A stretch of 37,705 nt of DNA from a virus, in IMG/VR virus record IMGVR_UViG_3300038451_000206, positions 1 through 37,705 of that record; one strand, written 5' to 3'. The notes below the pieces were generated by a model, which worked only from the letters and a program-made list of their open reading frames with translations, made no database searches and had not been told where the DNA came from. The translations under genes were made by a program, and so were the position numbers. Position 1 is the stretch's first letter. Every line of letters starts with the position of its first letter. Of the stretch, positions 20,979 through 29,276 are shown in pieces.

Positions 20979-22492
20979 AAAGAAATCCGAAAACCTTTGT
21001 CGAACTGGGTCGCGCGGGCGACATCCTGAATGTCCTTCCCCTGGTCAAGCGGGAATTCGAACGGCATGGGATCCGGCCGCGCGTCATGATCGCGGCGCCT
21101 TACGCGGAGTTGTTCCAGGGGATCACCTACGCGGAACCCCTCGTTTGGCCGGGGATGTTCGAAGACATCAAGGCGGCGATCTGGACCGCGAAGCAGCTTC
21201 CGGGCGAAGTCATCATCCCGCAGATTTACGGTCACGAATGGAACGTGCCCCGGCTTTGCACTTCGTTCCTTCGCGAGTCCTGGCGTTGCGCCCGGGCGGA
21301 CGTTCCCTGGGGATCGCTGCCCTTGGAATTTGACCGGCGCAACCGTCGCCAGGAAAACCGGATCGTCCGCGAGCTCGCCGGATCGACGGCGAAGCCGATC
21401 GTCCTGCTGGCGGCGCAAGGCTATTCATCGCCCTTCGGCGGGGCGGACTATTGCCTGAAAGCCCTGTTGACCCTGAACCTGGGCCGCGGGTTCAAGGTCA
21501 TCAACCTGACGAACTACCGGGCGCCCCGCATGTTCGACCTGTTGGGACTGTTCGAACGGGCGCATTGCCTGGTCACGATCGACACCGGGATCAAACACCT
21601 GGCGCGGGCCTGCCGGGTCCCCGTCATCAGCCTGAACGGGCGGGTCCCGACGAAATGGCACGCTTCATCCTGGCACCCGAACGACGTCGGCCGGTTCTTT
21701 TATGACGAATTCCCGACCTGTTCGCGCGACATCGTCGAAGCGATCCGTCACGCCGAAGACGCGGGCTTCGGCCCGAAGATCATTCACACCTGGGCCGACT
21801 TCCGGTCGGAGTTGCCGGACGACAACACGGCCCGCCGGATGAAGCTGGCGCGGGCTTCCTGGGAAATCGAATACGCGACCGGCCGATGGAAGTCCCGGCG
21901 GTTCTTCCAGTCGGTCGCCGATCGCGATTCCCGCATGGTCGGCGATTCGCGGCCGGTCCCCTTCGTCCATGATCTGATCGATCACGCGATCAGGGCCGCG
22001 CGGAGGCCGTCGGACATCATCGCCCTGACGAACGCCGACGTCGGTTTCACGCCCGGCCTGACCGGTTGGGTCCTCGAGGCGATCCCCCGGCATGGCGCCG
22101 CCTTTACCCATCGATGGGACTTCGACCGCCTGGACCGGCCCTGCGTGTCCGAAGCCGAAGTCATGACGCGCGGGAAATGGTATTCGGGAAGCGACGCCTT
22201 CTTCTTTTCGGTCAAATGGTGGAAGGAACACGGCGCCGAATTCCCCGACATGATCCTGGGCCGCGAACATTGGGACGAAGTCTTCCGCCAGTTGATCAAG
22301 CGGTATCAGGGTTCCGAAATTTGCGGGGCGATCTACCACGAAAAGCATGATTCGTTTTGGCAGCAGCCCGAAGAAAAGACGGGCAACCCGGCCAACTGGC
22401 ACAACCGGAACCTGTTGAAGGCCTGGTTCGCCCGGACGGGTTATCGGATGATGGACGGCGACTGGTGGAAGGTTCCGCCGGGGAATTTCTGA
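20975..22492 (+). CDS. Putative two-domain glycosyltransferase
   Basis: The 505-residue product has an N-terminal GT9-like (heptosyltransferase-type) domain. It has FVELGRAGDILNVLPLVKRE (8-27) and FERAHCLVTIDTGIKHLARA (193-212), the latter like the donor-site 'TxDTGxxHLA' motif. A second region (about 320-480) resembles a GT-A-type sugar transferase with TNADV (352-356) and YSGSDAFFF (403-411). It probably transfers sugar from a nucleotide donor; acceptor unknown (host surface, virion or DNA base). It lies between the terminase and head genes, an unusual place. The ATG at 20975 is chosen because it overlaps the TGA of the frame-corrected HTH gene; an unshifted reading would start at 20669. 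Confidence 0.6.
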   Translation: MKRNPKTFVELGRAGDILNVLPLVKREFERHGIRPRVMIAAPYAELFQGITYAEPLVWPGMFEDIKAAIWTAKQLPGEVIIPQIYGHEWNVPRLCTSFLRESWRCARADVPWGSLPLEFDRRNRRQENRIVRELAGSTAKPIVLLAAQGYSSPFGGADYCLKALLTLNLGRGFKVINLTNYRAPRMFDLLGLFERAHCLVTIDTGIKHLARACRVPVISLNGRVPTKWHASSWHPNDVGRFFYDEFPTCSRDIVEAIRHAEDAGFGPKIIHTWADFRSELPDDNTARRMKLARASWEIEYATGRWKSRRFFQSVADRDSRMVGDSRPVPFVHDLIDHAIRAARRPSDIIALTNADVGFTPGLTGWVLEAIPRHGAAFTHRWDFDRLDRPCVSEAEVMTRGKWYSGSDAFFFSVKWWKEHGAEFPDMILGREHWDEVFRQLIKRYQGSEICGAIYHEKHDSFWQQPEEKTGNPANWHNRNLLKAWFARTGYRMMDGDWWKVPPGNF

Positions 22493-22513
22493 CCCGGGCC
22501 CAGGATCGCGGAA

Positions 22514-22520
22514 GTGGACA
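22514..22520 (+). promoter_or_regulatory. GTGGACA word (copy 2)
   Basis: AAGTGGACAA lies in the 40-base gap between the glycosyltransferase and the gpW-like gene, 19 bases before its ATG. It shares the GTGGACA core, followed by R, with copies at 939, 24419 and 28879. Confidence 0.3.
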
Positions 22521-22532
22521 ACCCGCGGTTCG

Positions 22533-22829
22533 ATGATGGCAAATCCCGTCCTAGACTTCGGCGCCTTCACGACGGCGGAAAAGACCGACCTTCTGAAACA
22601 GGTCAAAGCGGAATACGTCAAACGGCTGACCGGACGGGTTTCGCAAGGGTCGTCCGCGGCGCAAAGCTACGGGTTGAACCTGATGGAAGTCGGCGACCTG
22701 ATCCGCCTGATCAACGGCCTGACGATGGACCTGGGTCTTCAGACCGTCGAAGTCCGCGCGGCCCCGAACTTCAACCAGGGCCCGAAGACCGGTCCCTATC
22801 AACCGTCAAACCCCCTGGGCTTTCCATGA
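22533..22829 (+). CDS. Head-tail connector (gpW-like)
   Basis: A 98-residue product directly before the portal gene, as lambda gpW is. The pattern FGAFTTAEKTDLLKQVKAEY followed by KRLTGRVSQGSSAAQSYGLN fits the small helical gpW-like connector family, which closes the portal after packaging. Two ATG codons occur in tandem (22533 and 22536); either may be used. The stop overlaps the portal start (ATGA). Length and position match, but sequence similarity is weak. Confidence 0.65.
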   Translation: MMANPVLDFGAFTTAEKTDLLKQVKAEYVKRLTGRVSQGSSAAQSYGLNLMEVGDLIRLINGLTMDLGLQTVEVRAAPNFNQGPKTGPYQPSNPLGFP

Positions 22830-24415
22830 GACTGACCGACCTTGCTTATTCGCTTTTGACCGGGCAATGGCGCCTGGACCGGATGCGGACGAAGGAATTC
22901 CTGACCGTCGCCGCACAGCGGGCGGAAAGAATGCGCCTTTACGCCGGGGCGAATCCGGACGGCAACCGGCCGACGCCGAACGTCCTGAACACGCCGGAAG
23001 ACTTCAAGCAGGCTTACGAACGGATTGTCCTGATCCGCGCGGCCCGCCAGCTCGAGGAAGACTTCCCCTTCATCGACGGGATCCTGGGCGACTTCGAAAC
23101 TTTCGTCGTCGGCGACCTGACCTATCTTCCCAACACCGGCAACACGGACGCCGACAAGCAAATCCGCGATTATCTCGAGGCCCAATTCGCGGACCCGGAC
23201 ATTTCGCAACGCCTGGACCTGGCGACGATCGCGCGGGTCGCCATGCGGACGAAGAAGCGCGACGGCGAATGCGGGTTCAAGATCATCGATGTCGGCGATA
23301 CGTTGAAGTTGGCTTACTTTTCGGCGGACCGGATCGGGAATCCCCTGGTCGGGGCGAACATCGGACCTTCCAATTACAACGGAATGATCGTCGACGAAAC
23401 GACCGGGGCGGTCGTCTATTATGACCTGTATAAGCGGTTGCCGAAGCTGAACGCCTACGTCTTCCAGGAACGGATTCCGGCGAACTGGTTCATTCACTTT
23501 TACGACCCGTTCCGCTTCGAACAGTATCATGGCGTGACGGTCTTCAAGAACGCGATCGAACACGCCTTCGACATCGATCAGATCATCGAATTCACGAAAC
23601 TAAATATCAAATATCGGTCGGCCCAACTTCCCTTCGTCCAGAATGAACAGGGCCGTCCGCGCGGGGTCGGCTACGATTCGCAACCGCCGTCGCAGACTGG
23701 CGAACCCAAGCCGATGACGTTCGCGATCGACGGGGTCCAACAGACCTTCATGAAGCTCGGGGAACAGGTCGTCGAATTCCCGCATGACTTCCCGAATCAG
23801 CAATTCCTTCCCGTCGTCACGGAATTGAAGCGCGACATCGCCCTGGGCGCCAAGCTTCCCTTCGAATTCGTCTACCGGTCGGAAACCGGGGGCGTCGTCC
23901 AGAGGTTTTACGTTTCGAAGGCGGAACGAACCTTCGACGAGGAAAAACGGCAACTGAAGCGGGTCCTGTTGAACCCCTTTAAAAACCGCCTGATCCAAAA
24001 GGGGATCAACACCGGTTTCCTGAACCTGGACGGTTTCGGGAACCTGTCGGATTCCCAGGAACGCTTCCGCGGGACCTGGCACCTGGGCCGGACCATTTCG
24101 GTCGACTACGGCCGCGAAACCGACGCCGACATCAAACTGATCGACGCGGGCCTGATGTCGCCGGACGAACACGCGGCCGACAACGCCCGCAACATGCCGG
24201 ACATCCGGGCCGCGATCAAGATGAACGCGACCGCGATCATCAAGGACGCCCAGGACGTTTCCAAGGAAACCGGCGTCCCGATCGAAATCGTCCTTCCGTT
24301 CCTGGTCAAAAAGTTCCCGAATCAACGCGGGGGCGGGGGCGGCGCCGGGGGCGGATTCGGGGGCGGCGAAGGCGCCGCGGTCCCGGGCGGAGAAACCGCC
24401 GACGTCGTCGCCTAA
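22826..24415 (+). CDS. Portal protein (lambda gpB family)
   Basis: The 529-residue product matches the lambda portal in length (533) and order. It has the N-terminal helix-rich part (TPEDFKQAYERIVLIRAARQ), a clamp region with RIPANWFIHFYDPFRFEQYH, a long C-terminal domain and a Gly-rich tail. It forms the 12-mer ring through which DNA enters and exits the capsid. The start is fixed by an ATGA overlap with the gpW-like gene at 22826. The Gly-rich segment (about 497-515) is probably disordered. It is followed by a 25-base gap containing the GTGGACA word. Confidence 0.85.
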   Translation: MRLTDLAYSLLTGQWRLDRMRTKEFLTVAAQRAERMRLYAGANPDGNRPTPNVLNTPEDFKQAYERIVLIRAARQLEEDFPFIDGILGDFETFVVGDLTYLPNTGNTDADKQIRDYLEAQFADPDISQRLDLATIARVAMRTKKRDGECGFKIIDVGDTLKLAYFSADRIGNPLVGANIGPSNYNGMIVDETTGAVVYYDLYKRLPKLNAYVFQERIPANWFIHFYDPFRFEQYHGVTVFKNAIEHAFDIDQIIEFTKLNIKYRSAQLPFVQNEQGRPRGVGYDSQPPSQTGEPKPMTFAIDGVQQTFMKLGEQVVEFPHDFPNQQFLPVVTELKRDIALGAKLPFEFVYRSETGGVVQRFYVSKAERTFDEEKRQLKRVLLNPFKNRLIQKGINTGFLNLDGFGNLSDSQERFRGTWHLGRTISVDYGRETDADIKLIDAGLMSPDEHAADNARNMPDIRAAIKMNATAIIKDAQDVSKETGVPIEIVLPFLVKKFPNQRGGGGGAGGGFGGGEGAAVPGGETADVVA

Positions 24416-24418
24416 TAG

Positions 24419-24425
24419 GTGGACA
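24419..24425 (+). promoter_or_regulatory. GTGGACA word (copy 3)
   Basis: AGGTGGACAGG follows the portal stop by a few bases and lies 22 bases before the protease ATG. This gap is only 25 bases long, so the word makes up a large part of it. See copies at 939, 22514 and 28879. Confidence 0.3.
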
Positions 24426-24440
24426 GGCCCGCGGTAAGTG

Positions 24441-25613
24441 ATGAGTTTTGATTTCAAGGTCCAGTTGGCCGCGGGTCGGGTCGATGCCGCAAGCGGGGTC
24501 ATTTACGAAGTGACGATCGCGAAGGCGGGCGTCCCGGCCGTGGGCAAGTTCGTTTTCGTCGACGCGAATGGTCAGATCGTCAAGGATCCGACCAAGGCGG
24601 TCCGGAAACTTCCGGTCTGGACCGACGCCGAAACCTTGCGGACGCTGATGGGCGCCTTCCAGGACATCGGGGGCCGCGCGAAAAGCCGCGTCGATCACAA
24701 TGACGCGATCGAAGCAAGGGCCGGATGGACGGAAAACCCCCGCCAGGTCGACGATCGGGTCGTCGGCGATCTTCACCTGTTTGAAAGCTTCGCCGCCCGC
24801 GACATCGTCCTGGAAGCCGCGGTCAAGACCCCCGACATGATCGGGATGTCGATCGACTTCCTGCCGACCTTCGAAATCCGCGGCGACCGCGCGTTCATGC
24901 GGATCAGCGAAATCGGCGCTGTGGACATCGTTGATGAAGGTGCGATCACGCCCGCCGGGATGTTCCTGAATCGCGGGCGAGTGGACAACGTTCCAACAGA
25001 TAGAAACCCGCCCCCTCCTATGGCCGATCCAATCAAGAATCCCCCCCAGGGTCCCGAAGCAATGGAAGCCGCGATCAAGACCCTGACGGGTCGTTGCGAC
25101 GGACTGGAAGCCAAGCACGCCGAACTCGAGGCGTCGCACAAATCACTTCTCGAGGCCCACAGGGACCTTCTTTCCAAGCACGCGGCGCTCGAGGCGTCGC
25201 ACAAGACCCTCGCCGGGATCGTCGCCCCGCCCAAGAAGGGCGATGAAACGACCCCGCCCGAAGCCAAGAATCCTTCCGGGATGGAAGCTTCGATCACGAA
25301 GTTGACCGAAGGACTTGCGGCCCTGCGGACCGACTTCATGGAATTGAAGAAGACGTCCGCGGCCCTGGGAATGAAACCGGGCGGTCAACCCGGATCCGGC
25401 GCCCCCGGAACGGGCCCGTCGGCCGACTCTGCCGCCGATCCGACCGGTCGCCAGGTCGACCGACCGAAGGATTACCTGACCCTGGTCGCCGACAAGCGGA
25501 AGGAAAACGCGAAGATGTCCGCGTCCCAGGCTCATGAAACGGTCCAGCGGGAAAATCCGGACGCCTACCGGCTGCATCAGGAAAAGCTCGGGATCTGGCC
25601 GAAAGCTTCCTGA
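24441..25613 (+). CDS. Prohead protease fused to scaffold domain
   Basis: From the ATG at 24441 (a GTG at 24438 also fits) the product has 390 residues. The first half has VDHNDAIEARAGW (His nucleophile partner) and MIGMSIDF (Ser in the G-x-S-I motif), followed by EIGAVDIVDEGAITPAGMF. This is the HK97/lambda-like prohead serine protease layout. The second half is a Gln/Glu/Ala/Lys coiled coil (AELEASHKSLLEAHRDLL, ALEASHKTLAGI), as expected for a scaffold, with a proline-rich tail. An internal ATG at 25020 (MADPIKN) may produce free scaffold, as Nu3 does in lambda. It should cleave itself and the scaffold during head maturation. Confidence 0.8.
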   Translation: MSFDFKVQLAAGRVDAASGVIYEVTIAKAGVPAVGKFVFVDANGQIVKDPTKAVRKLPVWTDAETLRTLMGAFQDIGGRAKSRVDHNDAIEARAGWTENPRQVDDRVVGDLHLFESFAARDIVLEAAVKTPDMIGMSIDFLPTFEIRGDRAFMRISEIGAVDIVDEGAITPAGMFLNRGRVDNVPTDRNPPPPMADPIKNPPQGPEAMEAAIKTLTGRCDGLEAKHAELEASHKSLLEAHRDLLSKHAALEASHKTLAGIVAPPKKGDETTPPEAKNPSGMEASITKLTEGLAALRTDFMELKKTSAALGMKPGGQPGSGAPGTGPSADSAADPTGRQVDRPKDYLTLVADKRKENAKMSASQAHETVQRENPDAYRLHQEKLGIWPKAS

Positions 25614-25672
25614 TCCCCACGACCCTTTGATCGAACCGAAACCCTGACCCCTTCAATCAACCCCCGAACGTC

Positions 25673-26080
25673 ATGTCCGCTTACTTCAACAAAGAAATCA
25701 CTGATGGCCCTTACGGGTCATTCCAGGCCGACCCCGGTCAGGCTGACATCCCGATTTACTCGCGATGCAAATTCGTCGCGGGTCCCGCCGCCGACGGTCA
25801 GCCGATGCTGCAGGTTTGCGGCATCGCCGAGGCTGCGGATTGCGTCGCGATGCAACCGATCGTCGCGGGCGCCTGGGGAACGGTCAAGTTCACGAACGCC
25901 GGGGGAACCCAGTTCGGCAACGCGACCGAAATCATCGACGTCGGCGACTTGGTCTATTCGGCCGCGGGCGGGGCCTGTTCGAAGTCGACCGGCAGCGGCG
26001 CCGTCCTGCAGGGCAAATGCGTTCTCGCCGCGACCGCGGGCAACGTCTTCGTCTATTGTCCGCTTGCCGGAACCGCCTGA
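25673..26080 (+). CDS. Capsid decoration protein (gpD/DUF2190-like)
   Basis: The 135-residue product lies between the protease-scaffold and the major capsid genes, the position of lambda gpD. It is rich in Gly, Ala and beta strands (GSGAVLQGKCVLAATAGNVF), with PIYSRCKFVAGPAADGQ and GDLVYSAAGGACSKS segments, typical of small capsid-stabilising proteins. It would bind the expanded capsid as trimers. No firm sequence signature, but position and composition agree. Confidence 0.65.
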   Translation: MSAYFNKEITDGPYGSFQADPGQADIPIYSRCKFVAGPAADGQPMLQVCGIAEAADCVAMQPIVAGAWGTVKFTNAGGTQFGNATEIIDVGDLVYSAAGGACSKSTGSGAVLQGKCVLAATAGNVFVYCPLAGTA

Positions 26081-26119
26081 CCCCGGGGACCCGAACCGAA
26101 AAATCCAACCCCTTCCGCC

Positions 26120-27079
26120 ATGATCTATCAAAACACCGTAGCGCAGCCCCGCCAGGAATTGACCGACGTCATCATGGAGTCGATCACTCTCGACGAAATG
26201 TTCATCGGGCTTAAGGTCCTTCCCCCGGCCCCCCTCAAGCTCCCGACCGGACACGTTCCGAAGATCACGGTCGCGATGGGCGATTCCATGCGGGCGACCG
26301 GCAAGCACCGCAAGCCCGGGGCCCTGTTTGATCGCTGGCAATCCGCTGTCAGCGACGCGGCCCTGGTCCTGGAACAGGTCGCTGAAGAACTGCAGATCCC
26401 GGACGAACAGGCCCTCATCTATGATGATTATTTCGCGTTCGAACAGGTCTACGCGAAGGAATGCACGAACCGCCTTCGCCGGGGCGTCGAACTGGACGTC
26501 GCCGCGACGGTCTTCAACCAGAGCACTTTCACGCATGTCGCGGCCCTGGTCGCCTACACGCACGCCAACCTTGCGACGATCACGGCCGTCGAAGACATCC
26601 TGGCGGCGATCCGCCGGGTCAAGGGACTGGGCGAGCGGGCGAACACGCTGGTCTTCCCCGGGCCGGTCTTCGACCGGATCCGGATCACGCCGGACATGAA
26701 GTCCTTCGTCGCCGGTTCGGTGAACCCGGGCGCCCGCGTGACGGCCGGGACGATCCAGATGGCGTTCGAACCCCATGGCATCAAGTCGGTCCTGATCGCC
26801 GACGGCTACGTCAACCAGTCCGAACCCGGCAAGAACGACGTCATCAACCTGATGTGGCCCACGACCGAAGTCGGCGTTTTCTCCTGCATGGAAGGACAAC
26901 TTCTGGCGGGCGGAATCGGCCGAACCTTCTGGTGGGAAAAGGAAGGTCCCCTGTTCAACATCCAGTCCTACCGCGACGAGCCCCGCAAATCGAACGTGAT
27001 CCGGGCCCTGCACACGACCCTCGAGGGGATCACGAATTCCCGTTGCGGGACGCTGATCGACACGAACTACACCCCGTAA
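26120..27079 (+). CDS. Major capsid protein (lambda gpE family)
   Basis: The 319-residue product is near the lambda gpE length (341) and directly follows the decoration gene. Key segments are an N-terminal arm (LTDVIMESITLDEMFIGLKV), ANTLVFPGPVFDRIRITPDM in the P-domain region, RVTAGTIQMAFEPHG and a C-terminal strand LFNIQSYRDEPRKSN with VIRALHTTLEGI. This matches the gpE-type HK97 fold. It forms the icosahedral shell. A strong terminator follows, which suggests that the head genes end as a transcription unit here. Confidence 0.88.
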   Translation: MIYQNTVAQPRQELTDVIMESITLDEMFIGLKVLPPAPLKLPTGHVPKITVAMGDSMRATGKHRKPGALFDRWQSAVSDAALVLEQVAEELQIPDEQALIYDDYFAFEQVYAKECTNRLRRGVELDVAATVFNQSTFTHVAALVAYTHANLATITAVEDILAAIRRVKGLGERANTLVFPGPVFDRIRITPDMKSFVAGSVNPGARVTAGTIQMAFEPHGIKSVLIADGYVNQSEPGKNDVINLMWPTTEVGVFSCMEGQLLAGGIGRTFWWEKEGPLFNIQSYRDEPRKSNVIRALHTTLEGITNSRCGTLIDTNYTP

Positions 27080-27106
27080 GGGTTCCCTCTCTTTGTTTCA
27101 TGAGCA

Positions 27107-27142
27107 GCCCCGCCTTCGGCCCTCGCCGGGGCGGGGCTTTTT
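27107..27142 (+). terminator. Intrinsic terminator after major capsid gene
   Basis: GCCCCGCC (27107-27114) pairs with GGCGGGGC (27130-27137), followed by five T residues (27138-27142). A 15-base loop could itself fold into a short inner stem. It lies 28 bases after the capsid stop, so it should reduce read-through into the head-tail and tail genes. Confidence 0.75.
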
Positions 27143-27157
27143 CTTCCGACCAAGCGA

Positions 27158-27466
27158 ATGAATGATCTTCACGAAATGCTGCTGGCGGGGTCGCATGACG
27201 CGCAAGCGGTCATCGGTCAGGACTTCAGCTTTCAAAACCGGACCTTCACCGGGGTTTTTTCCCAGGCCGACGAAAAACTTCTGATGGAGTTGGCCGGATA
27301 CCTGGACGAAGCGGACATGATCTGCGTCGCCCCGATCGACCAGTTCGAAGGGGCCCTTCCGCCGGAAGGCGGGCAACTGGTCTTCGGCGTCGACACCTAT
27401 TCGATCCGCGGTCGGAAGGTCGACCAGTCGTCGGTCGTCCTGGTTCTGAAGAAGATTTCGAAATGA
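27158..27466 (+). CDS. Head-tail joining protein (gpFII-like) candidate
   Basis: A 102-residue product just after the major capsid gene, the place of lambda gpFII and other small adaptors. It has HEMLLAGSHDAQAVIGQDFS, EADMICVAPIDQFEGALPPE and a final beta strand VVLVLKKI. Assignment is by size and position; the sequence itself is not diagnostic. The stop overlaps the next start as ATGA. Confidence 0.55.
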   Translation: MNDLHEMLLAGSHDAQAVIGQDFSFQNRTFTGVFSQADEKLLMELAGYLDEADMICVAPIDQFEGALPPEGGQLVFGVDTYSIRGRKVDQSSVVLVLKKISK

Positions 27467-28269
27467 AGCCCGTCCTGAACATGGCCGAAGCCGAAAAGAA
27501 CATGGGCGCCGTGATCAACGCCCTGGGATCCCTGACGGGCTTCCCTCGCGAACAGATCGTTATCGCCGAAGCGGGCGTGATCCTGAAGACCTGCGCCGCG
27601 CGGTCCCCGGTCGCGAAACCGGCGAAGACCGACCTTCGGTCCCGCCTGACCGCGATCCGGGACCTGGGCCTGACGAAGGGCGACATCACGGTCAACGCCG
27701 GGTTGCGCGGTCCGGAAGGTCGCGTCTGGGCCCGAAGCCGCGGTCCGCGCGGTCGAACGGATACGTTCCGCATGTTGCGGGGCCCTGGAAACCTGATCGG
27801 ACCCGCCGTCCCCTACCACTGGCGCAACGATGACTGGCGGTCCTATCAACAGACCTTGGCCGACTACCGGAACACGGCAAAACGCCTGATGACCCTGGGG
27901 CGCCAGTCGGCCGGACTCGCGCGACAGTCCTGGGTCCAGATCGCCGACCGCCTGGGGATTCCCCTCGAGACGGTCCCGGGCGGGGGATCGCTTTCGCCGA
28001 ACCAGATCGCCCAGGCGCGACGGGCGACGAATTCCCGCGGGAAGTTTTACCTGAACGGACAGGCGGCGAAGGAAAAGTCAGCCGAACGCTTCTTCGTCAC
28101 CCTGATCAATAACCTGCCGTTCGGAACCCGGATTCACTTCGACGCCCTGTTGGAACGGGTCATCATGGGCCGCGTGAAATACTTCGCGACCAGTCTGTCA
28201 AAGGGCGTCTTTCAATCGATGGAAACGGTCGCCAGGCGGTTCCCGGGGTTTTCCGCGACCTGTGGGTGA
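27463..28269 (+). CDS. Head-tail connector / minor tail protein (gp10-like) candidate
   Basis: The 268-residue product has a helical N-terminus (ALGSLTGFPREQIVIAEAGV), a basic Gly-rich segment and a long Arg/Gln-rich part. Position between FII-like and tail-terminator candidates fits the HK97-gp10 or lambda-Z class of connector proteins. No motif confirms it. ATGA overlap joins it to the previous gene. It is more basic than usual for the class. Confidence 0.5.
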   Translation: MKPVLNMAEAEKNMGAVINALGSLTGFPREQIVIAEAGVILKTCAARSPVAKPAKTDLRSRLTAIRDLGLTKGDITVNAGLRGPEGRVWARSRGPRGRTDTFRMLRGPGNLIGPAVPYHWRNDDWRSYQQTLADYRNTAKRLMTLGRQSAGLARQSWVQIADRLGIPLETVPGGGSLSPNQIAQARRATNSRGKFYLNGQAAKEKSAERFFVTLINNLPFGTRIHFDALLERVIMGRVKYFATSLSKGVFQSMETVARRFPGFSATCG

Positions 28270-28348
28270 CGATGGGCTGACCCGCAACCCCGCCTGGACC
28301 GAATCTGCCAGTCAGAAGACCCCTTCCCGTCCCGAATCCAATCCCCCG

Positions 28349-28855
28349 ATGCCAACCCCACCCCCGGCCCCCGACTTCTCGACCCTTTACGACTTCGAAA
28401 CGCCGATCGAAACCGCCTTCGCCGCCATTCTGAAGGCGAACGGGATCGCGAACGTCTACCCCTCGAGGGACCCGAACGAAATCATGACCCCGGCCGTCGT
28501 CCTGCGGTTCGTGACGGGTTCCTGCGGAATGCAGCGGATCGTCCAGGGGATTCCGCCCCGCCAGGTCCCGAAGGATTTCGAAGGACTCATGATCGCCCAG
28601 GTCGTCACCGGCCGGAAGCTGGCAGACGCCCCGAAACACGGCCCCTTCCGGGGCTTGGTCCGCTACCTCTTTTCCCCGTCAGCAAACCTGATCAACCAGG
28701 TCAACATGCCCTGGGTCCAGATCGTCGAATTCCTTCCCGCGGGCGGGACGCCCCAGACGACGGACGAAAAGGAACTGGACCGGTCCGAACTGCATTTCGC
28801 GATGAAGTTTGTCATCCGGGATTCGGCTTGGCCCGCCCCGATCCCGCCCCCCTAG
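28349..28855 (+). CDS. Tail terminator-like protein candidate
   Basis: From the ATG at 28349 the product has 168 residues. A GTG at 28262 would extend it and overlap the previous gene by eight bases, but the intervening codons look like spacer. A helix-strand pattern (IETAFAAILKANGIANVYPS, PAVVLRFVTGSC, EGLMIAQVVTG, RDPNEIMT) and the C-terminal strand ELHFAMKFVIRDS recall tail-completion proteins of the gpU/gpZ kind, which cap the tail tube. Function is inferred from position before the tail tube candidate. Confidence 0.5.
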   Translation: MPTPPPAPDFSTLYDFETPIETAFAAILKANGIANVYPSRDPNEIMTPAVVLRFVTGSCGMQRIVQGIPPRQVPKDFEGLMIAQVVTGRKLADAPKHGPFRGLVRYLFSPSANLINQVNMPWVQIVEFLPAGGTPQTTDEKELDRSELHFAMKFVIRDSAWPAPIPPP

Positions 28856-28878
28856 GCCCCTTCCCGCAGACCGCCACA

Positions 28879-28885
28879 GTGGACA
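28879..28885 (+). promoter_or_regulatory. GTGGACA word (copy 4)
   Basis: CAGTGGACAAC lies 28 bases before the start of the tail tube candidate at 28907, with AAGAAGGA (28893-28900) as a clear ribosome-binding site in between. Shares the GTGGACA core with the other gap copies. Confidence 0.3.
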
Positions 28886-28906
28886 ACTGACAAAAGAAGG
28901 AATCCC

Positions 28907-29257
28907 ATGTCACTCCCCGCAATCTATTCGGACGGCACCCAGGTTTTCGGCGTTCCGGCGTCGCCGGTCACGATCAACAATGTCACCTACATCGCCGAAG
29001 ACATCACGATCACGCGGCCGACGACCCGCCCGGTGATCAAGGACGCGAACGGGGTTCCGATCGGTCAGACCATCATCCCTGACGTCGACACCGGGACCGC
29101 CAAGCTTCAATTGGCCGCATCGAACACGGCGATCCCGACCCGGAGTCAGACGATGACCCTGGAAACCGCGACCTGGATCCTGACTGAAGTCGGCGAAGCC
29201 TACACCCAAGGCGCCTACGCTTACGTCAATATCAGTTTTGCCCTGAAACTGAACTGA
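28907..29257 (+). CDS. Major tail (tube) protein candidate
   Basis: The 116-residue product is beta-rich (FGVPASPVTINNVTYIAEDI, TTRPVIKDANGVPIGQTIIP, SQTMTLETATWILTEVGEAY) with the spacing of strands expected for a tail-tube fold. It is the first gene of the tail block, has the strongest ribosome-binding site of the region (GAAGGA) and would have to be made in many copies. It is smaller than lambda gpV (246), so a truncated or minimal tube protein, or a different structural protein, remains possible. Confidence 0.55.
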   Translation: MSLPAIYSDGTQVFGVPASPVTINNVTYIAEDITITRPTTRPVIKDANGVPIGQTIIPDVDTGTAKLQLAASNTAIPTRSQTMTLETATWILTEVGEAYTQGAYAYVNISFALKLN

Positions 29258-29276
29258 CGTCGCGGGCCCCCCGCCC

